Assembly (NCBI GenBank): GCA_964452115.1
Contig: CAYVKY010000008.1
Span: 1-33,297, forward strand
Reading direction: 5' to 3'
Length of the DNA stretch: 33,297 bases
DNA from: CAYVKY01 sp964452115
GTDB lineage: Bacteria; Bacteroidota; Ignavibacteria; Tepidaquicellales; Tepidaquicellaceae
Each line of letters begins with the position of its first letter. Position 1 is the first letter of the stretch. Below are positions 23,879-31,468 of this stretch, in pieces. The notes under the pieces are model-generated. The model was not told the DNA's origin. It did no database searches and saw only the letters and a program-made list of their open reading frames with translations. Position numbers and translations under genes: made by a program.

Positions 23879-24829
23879 ATGAGTAATAGTGATATTGTCA
23901 TGTCAGACGGCGAGATTAAAAGCAAAAGAAAACTTCAGGATATTATATTTGAAAACCTGACGCTGCTTTTTGCTTTGACTCTGATACTGCTCGTGCTTCT
24001 GATTATGTACGAAATGTTCAGAGATTCAGCACCGACACGGGAAAAATTCGGATTAGGTTTCATTTTCAACGGCAATTGGGACCCGGTTAAAGAAGATTTC
24101 GGTGCGCTTTCATTTATATATGGCACGTTTGTGTCATCAATGATTGCACTCGCTATTGCTCTGCCCGTCAGCCTTGGGGTAGCAATATTTCTTTCAGAAA
24201 TTGCGAAAGGTGCAGTCCGCAGCACTATAAGTTTTTTGATAGAAATACTGGCTGCAATACCGAGTATAATTTACGGTTTCTGGGGAATATTCGTTTTCGC
24301 GCCTTATATGAAAAATTTTATCGAGCCGTTTCTTTCAAAATATTTAGGATTCCTTCCTGTTTTCTCGGGAAGTTCATCAGGGTTTAATTTATTTACCGCA
24401 GGAGTAATTTTATCTATTATGATTATTCCGATTATAACTTCCATATCTCGCGATGTAATGAAAGCGATTCCGCAGTCACAGAGGGAAGCAGCGTATGCAT
24501 TAGGGGCAACAAGATGGGAAGCAATTAAAATGGCGATTTTAAATGCAAAGAGCGGAATACTCGGCGCTACGGTACTCGGGCTCGGCAGGGCTATCGGTGA
24601 AACAATGGCAGTAACTATGGTAATAGGAAATAAGGCACAGATAAAATCATCTTTTTTCGAACCTGCATATTCAATGGCATCGGTAATAGCAAATGAATTT
24701 GCAGAGGCGTCGGGAAAACTTCACATTTCTGCGTTGATAGAAGTAGGATTGATTCTGTTTGGAGTTACATTTATTATAAATTCGCTTGCGCGGCTGCTGA
24801 TATACAGCGTTTCAAAATCAAAGAAATAA
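23879..24829 (+). CDS. pstC: Phosphate ABC transporter permease PstC
   Basis: Inner-membrane permease of the high-affinity phosphate importer. It has 316 residues with six predicted spans beginning at about residue 27. The PstC-like periplasmic loop has EKFGLGFIFNGNWDPVKEDFG. The MetI-type coupling motif to the ATPase is AAYALGATRWEAIKMAIL, followed by GLGRAIGETMAVTMVIGN. The ATG sits four bases after a promoter-like box. It is first in a pstC-pstA-pstB-LDT run, without pstS ahead as is usual. No phoU follows, although a DUF47 PhoU relative lies at 532. Confidence 0.95.
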   Translation: MSNSDIVMSDGEIKSKRKLQDIIFENLTLLFALTLILLVLLIMYEMFRDSAPTREKFGLGFIFNGNWDPVKEDFGALSFIYGTFVSSMIALAIALPVSLGVAIFLSEIAKGAVRSTISFLIEILAAIPSIIYGFWGIFVFAPYMKNFIEPFLSKYLGFLPVFSGSSSGFNLFTAGVILSIMIIPIITSISRDVMKAIPQSQREAAYALGATRWEAIKMAILNAKSGILGATVLGLGRAIGETMAVTMVIGNKAQIKSSFFEPAYSMASVIANEFAEASGKLHISALIEVGLILFGVTFIINSLARLLIYSVSKSKK

Positions 24830-24838
24830 AAAACACTG

Positions 24839-25708
24839 ATGCTGAAAGAAGAATTACTCCGGAAAAAAAGAAAATTTGAATACAGAAAGTTCAAAAGCAC
24901 TTTAATGCTCTCATTGAGTATTGCAGCAAGCATCATTGCAGTTCTTCCGCTGCTTTATATTTTTTTCTATACAACCGCATCCGGAGCAAGCGCATTGAAT
25001 TTTGATTTTTTTACAAATCTTCCGAAACCGTTTGGCGAGGAAGGCGGTGGAATGGGAAACGCAATTCTGGGAACCTTTATTATGCTAATGATAGGTTCAA
25101 CATTCGGAATTCCGATAGGAATTATGACCGGAATCTATGTCTCTGAATATTCGGGTTCGGTTATGTCTGTAATAATAAAATTTCTTACAGATGTTCTGAG
25201 CGGAATACCTTCAATCGTTATCGGAATATTTACGTACGGACTTATTGTGCTTCAGACCGGAAAATTTTCTGCGCTGGCAGGCGGATTTGCTCTCGGGCTG
25301 CTTATGATACCGACCATTACACGTACGACCGAAGAAATGCTTAAGCTTGTGCCCAACACACTCCGCGAAGCATCCCTTGCGCTCGGCATCACAAAATGGA
25401 AAACAAGTTTATTTATCGTTTTGAAAACTGCATCATCCGGAATCATCACCGGAATTCTGCTTGCGCTTGCAAGAGCGGCAGGGGAAACCGCACCGCTGCT
25501 TTTCACGTCGTTCGGAAATAATTTCTGGAGCACATCATTAAATGAGCCGATGTCATCAATTCCCGTTCAGATTTATAACTTTGCAATTTCCCCTTATGAA
25601 GACTGGCATAAAATGGCGTGGGCAGGTGCATTTGTACTGATTACATTGGTATTCGTAGTCAACCTGATTGTAAGAATAATAACAAAAAGAAAATTTACAC
25701 TTAACTGA
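24839..25708 (+). CDS. pstA: Phosphate ABC transporter permease PstA
   Basis: Second membrane subunit of the phosphate importer, partner of PstC. It has 289 residues with about six spans. The periplasmic loop ALNFDFFTNLPKPFGEEGGG is typical of PstA, the coupling motif is ASLALGITKWKTSLFIVL, and ALARAAGETAPLLFTSFGN is the family's conserved late motif. It starts nine bases after the pstC stop and ends one base before pstB. Confidence 0.95.
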   Translation: MLKEELLRKKRKFEYRKFKSTLMLSLSIAASIIAVLPLLYIFFYTTASGASALNFDFFTNLPKPFGEEGGGMGNAILGTFIMLMIGSTFGIPIGIMTGIYVSEYSGSVMSVIIKFLTDVLSGIPSIVIGIFTYGLIVLQTGKFSALAGGFALGLLMIPTITRTTEEMLKLVPNTLREASLALGITKWKTSLFIVLKTASSGIITGILLALARAAGETAPLLFTSFGNNFWSTSLNEPMSSIPVQIYNFAISPYEDWHKMAWAGAFVLITLVFVVNLIVRIITKRKFTLN

Positions 25709-25709
25709 T

Positions 25710-26489
25710 ATGCTTGATAACGTAAAAATACCTGAAGCATTACCATCCGTTGAAACGAAAAATCTCTCCGTTAAGTTTAACGGAAGAGATGCAATCAGGA
25801 ATGTAAATATTGAATTCAAAAAAAATAAAATTACTTCAATTATCGGACCGTCCGGATGCGGAAAATCCACACTGCTGCGTTCGATAAATTTTATGAATCA
25901 GTTAATACCCGGCTGTAGAGTTACGGGAAAAATATTTTTTGAAGGCGAAGACATTTCCGGGAATGATGCAGTTGAAGTAAGAAGAAAAATCGGAATGGTT
26001 TTTCAAAAGCCGAATCCGTTCCCTACAATGTCCATCAGGGATAATGTAATTGCAGGATTAAAAATGGCAGGCAGTACGAAAAAAAATATTTATGATGAAA
26101 TAATCGAACGCTCACTTATTCAGGCTGGACTTTGGAATGAAGTCAAAGACAGGCTTAAAGTATCAGCGCTTGAGCTTTCGGGCGGACAGCAGCAAAGGCT
26201 TTGTATCGCAAGAACATTAGCTGTTTCGCCTCAAGTTATTTTAATGGATGAACCGACAAGTGCCCTTGACCCGATATCAACAATGAAAATTGAAGAAACG
26301 ATACACGATTTAAAATCTCAAATAACTATTGCAATAGTTACTCATAATATGCAACAAGCTGCAAGATTAAGCGATATTACAGCTTTTATGTATTTAGGTG
26401 AAATGATTGAAATCGGAAAAACATCCGGAATTTTCGTATCACCTGTTAAGGAACTGACTGAACAATATGTAACGGGGCGTTTCGGATAA
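25710..26489 (+). CDS. pstB: Phosphate ABC transporter ATP-binding protein PstB
   Basis: Cytoplasmic ATPase that powers PstCA. It has 259 residues, the usual length. Walker A GPSGCGKST is at 46-54, the PstB-specific QKPNPFPTMSIRDNV region at 99-113, ABC signature LSGGQQQR at 156-163, Walker B VILMDEPTSALDP from 176, and the switch histidine in VTHNM. It starts one base after the pstA stop. The next gene (L,D-transpeptidase) follows in the same frame after nine bases. Confidence 0.97.
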   Translation: MLDNVKIPEALPSVETKNLSVKFNGRDAIRNVNIEFKKNKITSIIGPSGCGKSTLLRSINFMNQLIPGCRVTGKIFFEGEDISGNDAVEVRRKIGMVFQKPNPFPTMSIRDNVIAGLKMAGSTKKNIYDEIIERSLIQAGLWNEVKDRLKVSALELSGGQQQRLCIARTLAVSPQVILMDEPTSALDPISTMKIEETIHDLKSQITIAIVTHNMQQAARLSDITAFMYLGEMIEIGKTSGIFVSPVKELTEQYVTGRFG

Positions 26490-26498
26490 TATTATATA

Positions 26499-27641
26499 TT
26501 GAAATTAACTTTCAATAAAGGTATTTTAGTAAAAATATTATTAGACATAAGAGTTTTCGACAGGGAATCATTAAATATTGATAATAAGAAAATTAGAAGC
26601 AGAAAGTTATTAACGTTTGCTTTTCCGATTATATTTCTCATTATTATTGCATCATCAATTCCGAATCTTAAAACAGAAAGCAGGAATATTTGTTATGATT
26701 CGTATATAACTGAAAGAGGAGTGCACGATTCTGATATAAAACGTGAGTTGATTAATATTTTATCAAATTCTGATTTAGCATCTAATTTAATTGATACGGT
26801 ATATACGGACAAAGATTGCTGGCTTGAACTTCGTATAGACAGGCAAATGCTTTATCAGCACTGGCGCAACGGTCAGACTGAAAAATATCCCGTTTCATCG
26901 GGTAATAAATATCTTGATAAAGGGGTTGAATCACGTCCCGGGCTTTTTGCTATATTCTTCAAGGAAGCACATCATCAATCAACACAATTTAATAATGCGG
27001 ATATGTATCATTTTATGCCGTTTAATCAGGGCATAGGGTTTCATTCGCTTGATGGTAACGGATATTACGGCACACTCGGGGTTGCGCCTTCATCACACGG
27101 CTGCATTAGAATGAGACGTAACGACGCTGAAAAACTTTTCAAAGATTGTCCGCTTGGAACATTAGTTCTCGCACACAGAGGCAGCACATTAAGAACTGTC
27201 GGGTTTGCGCCTGATGGATATAAAAATCCTGAAGAATATACAAAAGATAATTATAAACTAATGCTTTCGAAAAATCTCTATAATATTCTGAAAGGCAATT
27301 ATTATTTAAATGAAAGGTATTTCTTTGTTGTAGACCCGAATGCAATACCAAAAACGGGAGTATATATTGCTTATGACGGAAAACTTCCTGAACACCAGAA
27401 AATGCCGCTAAATAGTTTTAAAATTTATTATTATGCAGACAGGCTTCGTCCAGAAATGATTTTACCTGTTATGGATGCATTTCCCGATTCAAATTTTGTG
27501 TCTGAAATTTTTTCGGATTTGATTGACGATGACAATTCTGCAAGCGATCAGAATGACGGAAATATAACAGATAAAGAATTGATAAAAGAGTACTTTAATA
27601 ATCCTATCGGAATACTCCCGTATTACGGACCCGATAAATGA
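26499..27641 (+). CDS. L,D-transpeptidase (YkuD domain) with N-terminal membrane anchor
   Basis: Periplasmic cross-linking or anchoring enzyme acting on peptidoglycan stem peptides. It has 380 residues: a basic N-terminus, one membrane span at about 38-52, then the YkuD catalytic domain at about 105-230. The active site has FHSLDG (His182) and SHGCIRM (Cys202), preceded by MPFNQGIG. A further 150 residues after the domain have no recognised motif. The only start in the nine bases after pstB is a weak TTG in A/T-only sequence without a Shine-Dalgarno sequence, so translation may depend on pstB. Its role in a phosphate operon is unexplained. Confidence 0.87.
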   Translation: MKLTFNKGILVKILLDIRVFDRESLNIDNKKIRSRKLLTFAFPIIFLIIIASSIPNLKTESRNICYDSYITERGVHDSDIKRELINILSNSDLASNLIDTVYTDKDCWLELRIDRQMLYQHWRNGQTEKYPVSSGNKYLDKGVESRPGLFAIFFKEAHHQSTQFNNADMYHFMPFNQGIGFHSLDGNGYYGTLGVAPSSHGCIRMRRNDAEKLFKDCPLGTLVLAHRGSTLRTVGFAPDGYKNPEEYTKDNYKLMLSKNLYNILKGNYYLNERYFFVVDPNAIPKTGVYIAYDGKLPEHQKMPLNSFKIYYYADRLRPEMILPVMDAFPDSNFVSEIFSDLIDDDNSASDQNDGNITDKELIKEYFNNPIGILPYYGPDK

Positions 27642-27706
27642 TTAAAATATTTACAATAAAATTTTATATAACTCAAAAAGGTATATAATATATTTATATT
27701 TTTACC

Positions 27707-27714
27707 TATATTTG
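27707..27714 (+). promoter_or_regulatory. -7 box of the tonB unit
   Basis: TATATTTG, an exact TAnnTTTG box, within an A/T-rich stretch between the L,D-transpeptidase and tonB. It suggests a separate promoter with a leader of about 95 bases. Confidence 0.4.
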
Positions 27715-27806
27715 TAAGATTCCAAGAAGGAACAAATTTTCTTATTGAATAGTTAATAAAGTAAGAAGTATATTAAATTAAATATTAAATAAATCCTAAA
27801 CCCATT

Positions 27807-27811
27807 GGAGG
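27807..27811 (+). promoter_or_regulatory. Shine-Dalgarno sequence of tonB
   Basis: GGAGG five bases before ATG 27817. It decides against the in-frame TTG at 27805, which overlaps it. It stands out because most genes here lack such a sequence. Confidence 0.75.
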
Positions 27812-27816
27812 TTAAA

Positions 27817-28713
27817 ATGTCAGAAGAAGTAAATAAACCGGAAGAAGTCTTTGAAGATGCAATTTCGCAAAAGATGACGTATGGTTTACCTGATTTAAAA
27901 AAGTTTTACAGAAAATTTGCAATAGGCGGCTTGATAGTGGCAATTGTTGCTCACTTGTTACTGATATCTTCGTATGCATTTTCTGTATATCTTGATGAAA
28001 AGAAAAAGGCTGAAGAAGAAAGAGTCAGAAAAGAGGTTGTATTAAAGGACATACAATCCAATCAGCAGAATGAAGATGAAAAATCGGAAGCTCCTCCTGA
28101 AGTTCAGAAGGCAGAAGATGTAAAGGTTATTAAAGACCTTGAATCATTAAACCCCGAACCGGCAGCAAAAGATAAAGCCGAAATCACAACTTTGAAATCA
28201 GCGGAAGACCAATTAAAACAGGACAATACTTTAAGAGGTAAAGAAGAAAAAGAAGGAAGTGATATGCCTTCAGACAGACTAGATAAAGGACAAATTAAAG
28301 ATGTTGAAAAGAATGTAGTCGAAGAACAGAAGAAGGAAGTAACAAAGAATACAGAAAAAGTTTTCAAACAGTTCGAAGTTGATAAAGCTCCTGCACCTGT
28401 AAACTTAGGCTCAGTACAGGGCTCAATCAGATATCCTGAAATGGCAAGACAAACAGGTACTGAAGGAAAAGTTTCTGTTACGGTATTGGTAGGTAAAGAT
28501 GGTTCGGTTGAACAGATTATCAGCATTTCGGGTCCCGAAGTATTCAAAGATGAAGTTGCTTCAAAGGTAATGAACCTGAGATTTACACCGGCTATCCAGC
28601 AGGGAAATCCCGTAAGATGTCAGGTAACCGTTCCTTTCAATTTCAGTCTTAAACAGTCAGGATTCAAGAAAGAATCCAAGGATGAAGGCAAGAAAGAAGA
28701 ATCTAATCCTTAA
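27817..28713 (+). CDS. tonB: TonB-family energy transducer
   Basis: Inner-membrane-anchored periplasm-spanning protein that passes proton-motive energy to outer-membrane receptors. It has 298 residues from the chosen ATG. The cytoplasmic N-terminus (1-33) is followed by one span (about 35-55, with a histidine in VAHLLLI, a common TonB feature). A long Lys/Glu-rich, proline-poor linker of about 120 residues precedes the C-terminal TonB domain (about 195-285: YPEMARQTGTEGKVSVTVLV, VMNLRFTPA). The linker is charged rather than the usual proline-rich rod. No exbB or exbD is nearby. First gene of a unit with the 81-residue protein, the PstS-like lipoprotein and the TPR protein. Confidence 0.9.
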   Translation: MSEEVNKPEEVFEDAISQKMTYGLPDLKKFYRKFAIGGLIVAIVAHLLLISSYAFSVYLDEKKKAEEERVRKEVVLKDIQSNQQNEDEKSEAPPEVQKAEDVKVIKDLESLNPEPAAKDKAEITTLKSAEDQLKQDNTLRGKEEKEGSDMPSDRLDKGQIKDVEKNVVEEQKKEVTKNTEKVFKQFEVDKAPAPVNLGSVQGSIRYPEMARQTGTEGKVSVTVLVGKDGSVEQIISISGPEVFKDEVASKVMNLRFTPAIQQGNPVRCQVTVPFNFSLKQSGFKKESKDEGKKEESNP

Positions 28714-28730
28714 TTAAAAAGGCAAGAACC

Positions 28731-28976
28731 ATGAATCCTGTTCTTGTAATAAATTTAGTTACATCAATAGTTGTTTTCGCAGCTGGAGTATTAATCCTTG
28801 CCGGCTTTGTGCCGGCAGGGAATTCTTATATTAGAGTGATGTTCGGCATCATCTTTATGATATATGGAATTTACCGTTTTCTGAATTTTCAGACAAAACG
28901 CAAGCTGCAGAAGATTGAAGAAGAAAGAGAAAAAATGCAAAAAGCAAAAGACAAACTTTTTGAAAAAAAGAAATGA
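28731..28976 (+). CDS. Small membrane protein with coiled-coil tail
   Basis: I do not recognise this 81-residue protein. Two hydrophobic segments (about 4-26 and 33-50) form a hairpin, and the last 30 residues are a Lys/Glu-rich helix (KRKLQKIEEEREKMQKAKDK) likely to form a coiled coil in the cytoplasm. It lies 17 bases after tonB and its TGA overlaps the ATG of the PstS-like gene (ATGA), so it is translated together with that protein. The place and size suggest a helper of the TonB complex or a small scaffold, which is inference. Confidence 0.8.
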   Translation: MNPVLVINLVTSIVVFAAGVLILAGFVPAGNSYIRVMFGIIFMIYGIYRFLNFQTKRKLQKIEEEREKMQKAKDKLFEKKK

Positions 28977-29935
28977 TAAATAAATTTTTATTAATATTAG
29001 CTGCAATTCCATTTTTAATCTTCTCCGGATGTGACTGGGGACAAAATAAATCCAAAGCTATTACCGGTGAAATCACAATTGAAGTTGATGAAAATTTTGC
29101 TTCACTGATGGAAACTTTCAAAACCGAATTTGAACGTCTGAATCCCGAAGCGAAAATCAATTATGTGATAAAGCCTGCAAAGGTTGCACGCACAGACCTG
29201 CTGAACCATGATACAAAAGTGATTATGATTGGCGGCGGCTTTACCAAGGATGAAGAAGATTTTATCAGTCAGCACAAAATCGAATTCATTAAATACGATA
29301 TTGCAATTGACGGAATCGGATTTATTGTAAATCCTTCATCTCCTGTCGAGAGGCTGACGTCAGAAGATTTAAAAAAGATTTTCACCGGAGAATATACAAA
29401 GTGGTCTCAGATAAAAGCTCTTGACGAAGACCAGAATCAGGCAGTGAAAAAGAAAATGACTGGAAAAGATGATGAAATAAAACTGTATATTCAGAGGCCG
29501 AATTCATCTGCTTATGAATTCGTAAAGGATTCAGTACTTTTCGGAGCAGATTTTTCGAAAGCTGCACGGATTTGCTCAACGTCCGTGCAAATGATGGAAA
29601 GCATCCGCAGCAATAAATCTGCAATCGGAATTATTAACCTGAGCTCCATTTCAACCGGAAAGCAGGATGCACAGGATACTACAGTAAGACCAATAAGAGT
29701 TTCATACTTTACAAAAGAAGGCGTCCAGCACGACTTCATAATTTTTCATCAGGGGACTGTTGCATATAAAACTTATCCTTACTTCAGGAAGTTTACAATA
29801 TATACAACGGAATTGGGAATATCAACCGTCACGGGTTTCGCAACATTTCTTTTGAACAAAGACGGACAGAAAATTGTACTTGAAAAAGGACTGGTGCCTG
29901 TATCGCAGCCTGTCCGGATTATTAAATTAGATTAA
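28973..29935 (+). CDS. PstS-like periplasmic substrate-binding lipoprotein
   Basis: Envelope binding protein of the PBP-like/PstS family, 320 residues. The lipobox IFSGC gives lipidated Cys20. The mature part starts with GEITIEVDENFASLMETF, and has IDGIGFIVNPSSP and LKKIFTGEYTKWSQI, which are typical of PstS-like domains. The phosphate signature R-x-x-x-S-G-T appears as RPNSSAY: the Arg and first Ser stay but Gly and Thr are replaced, and the N-terminal Thr-Phe pair of PstS is absent. It therefore resembles the Bacteroidota TonB-associated group. Phosphate binding is uncertain. It is coupled to the 81-residue gene and precedes the TPR gene, not pstCAB. Confidence 0.85.
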   Translation: MINKFLLILAAIPFLIFSGCDWGQNKSKAITGEITIEVDENFASLMETFKTEFERLNPEAKINYVIKPAKVARTDLLNHDTKVIMIGGGFTKDEEDFISQHKIEFIKYDIAIDGIGFIVNPSSPVERLTSEDLKKIFTGEYTKWSQIKALDEDQNQAVKKKMTGKDDEIKLYIQRPNSSAYEFVKDSVLFGADFSKAARICSTSVQMMESIRSNKSAIGIINLSSISTGKQDAQDTTVRPIRVSYFTKEGVQHDFIIFHQGTVAYKTYPYFRKFTIYTTELGISTVTGFATFLLNKDGQKIVLEKGLVPVSQPVRIIKLD

Positions 29936-29955
29936 AATTTTAAATTAAAAAATTT

Positions 29956-31467
29956 ATGAAAACTACGATTCACAAATATATTTTACTATTAGTGCTTAGT
30001 ATATTTGCAGTAAACATTGCACTTTCGCAGGACAATAAAGTAAAAGGCATCAGTGCCATAAAGAACAAAGATTATGCAAAAGGCATTGAACTTTTAAAAC
30101 CGGTTGTAGATAAAGATAAAAGTTACGAAACAAATTTCTATTACGCGCTTGCACTCCTGTACACAGGTTCATTTACAGATGCAGAAAAATATTTCAAGAC
30201 AGCGCTTGCAGATGATGATGAGGGAATTGACGCGCTTATCGGAATGGGAGACGTAAAATTTGAAACAAAAAATTACAGTGCGGCAATCACGTATTTTGAC
30301 AAAGCACTTAAATTAGAGCCGAATAATGTGAATGCTTTGGTTGATAAAGCCAGATCCTATCTTGCGCAGGGTAAAATTGACAAGGGTATCGAAATTCTGA
30401 CAAACGCACAGATCAATGACCCGAATAATGCAAATATTCTGGTTGCACTGGGTGATGCATATTATGAGCGCGATACATATCCTCTTGCTCTGGACTATTA
30501 CAACAAAGCTTTGAAAATTAATCCGAAACTCGCTTCGGCATTTTACGGCATAGGCAGAACATACACAAAGCAGGCAATGACAATTGATGATGTTGACAAA
30601 AAACAGGCAAAATATAATCAAGCTCTTGAAGCTTATGATAAAGCAATCAATGCAGACCAAAAGTATGCAGAAGCATATTATGAAAAATCATTTTTGCTTT
30701 ATGCTGCAGCGAAATATGATATTACGGCAGACGAAATGAAAAAATATATTGACCTTCGTCCGAATTCCGTTAAAGGAAAATATTTATACGGCAGAGCGCT
30801 TTTCAGACTGAATAACTATGACGATGCAATTACAGTATTCAAATCTATAGTTGCGGACACAGGTTATGCTTCACTCACAAACCAGTACCTTGCAAAAATT
30901 TATGCTACAAGGCCTGCAAAAGATTCCGTTACTCAGGCAGAATACTATACAAACGCCCTGAAATATTTTGCACTTGTAAAACCGGAAGACAATGATTACG
31001 AGGACTATGTGTCAGCAGCAAACATTTATGGCTGGCTCGGAAATCCGACAGAAGCCCTGAACAATTTCAACAAGGCAATGGCGAAAGACCCGGATAATTA
31101 CGAAGCATATTATCAGCTCGGAAAATATTATTTCAATTCGGAAAAGTATGATGATGCAGCAGTAACATTTGAAAAGGCAAAAACCAAAGGGATGAAAACG
31201 AGTATTGGATATCTCTATACAGGACTTACATATAATTATCTCAAGAATTATGATATGGCAATTTCGAACCTGCAGTCATCTATATCAATAAAACCTGCAA
31301 GTCTTACTTATCTTTATATAGCAAAGTCATACCGCGCTATGAACAATAAAGACCTTGCAATTGAAAACTATAAAAATGCATTAAATCTTGACCCGAATAA
31401 TCAGGAAGCAAAAGATGCAATAAAAGTGCTTGAAACTCAAACAAATCCTACTAACGGAAATCAATAA
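29956..31467 (+). CDS. Secreted tetratricopeptide repeat protein
   Basis: A 503-residue exported protein with a signal peptide (about 1-25, ending ALSQ) and TPR motifs over most of its length, roughly a dozen helix pairs. The repeats carry the consensus alternation (ALKLEPNNVNALVDKA, ALKINPKLASAFYGIG, ALNLDPNNQEAKDAI). It is probably a periplasmic or inner-leaflet scaffold for protein assembly, as it follows tonB and the PstS-like gene in the arrangement seen in other Bacteroidota. No enzyme domain is present. An A/T-rich leader without a Shine-Dalgarno sequence precedes the ATG. Confidence 0.9.
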   Translation: MKTTIHKYILLLVLSIFAVNIALSQDNKVKGISAIKNKDYAKGIELLKPVVDKDKSYETNFYYALALLYTGSFTDAEKYFKTALADDDEGIDALIGMGDVKFETKNYSAAITYFDKALKLEPNNVNALVDKARSYLAQGKIDKGIEILTNAQINDPNNANILVALGDAYYERDTYPLALDYYNKALKINPKLASAFYGIGRTYTKQAMTIDDVDKKQAKYNQALEAYDKAINADQKYAEAYYEKSFLLYAAAKYDITADEMKKYIDLRPNSVKGKYLYGRALFRLNNYDDAITVFKSIVADTGYASLTNQYLAKIYATRPAKDSVTQAEYYTNALKYFALVKPEDNDYEDYVSAANIYGWLGNPTEALNNFNKAMAKDPDNYEAYYQLGKYYFNSEKYDDAAVTFEKAKTKGMKTSIGYLYTGLTYNYLKNYDMAISNLQSSISIKPASLTYLYIAKSYRAMNNKDLAIENYKNALNLDPNNQEAKDAIKVLETQTNPTNGNQ

Positions 31468-31468
31468 T

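Noticed and set aside
27805..27816. TTG start for tonB at 27805
   Set aside because: It overlaps the GGAGG sequence that serves the ATG at 27817.
28104..28547. 147-residue open frame opposite tonB
   Set aside because: Serine/cysteine-rich antisense shadow produced by Lys/Glu-rich codons of tonB.
31430..31468. Extended N-terminus of the M20 peptidase starting inside the TPR gene
   Set aside because: ATG at 31469 lies one base after the TPR stop and fits the family start; the extension has no support.
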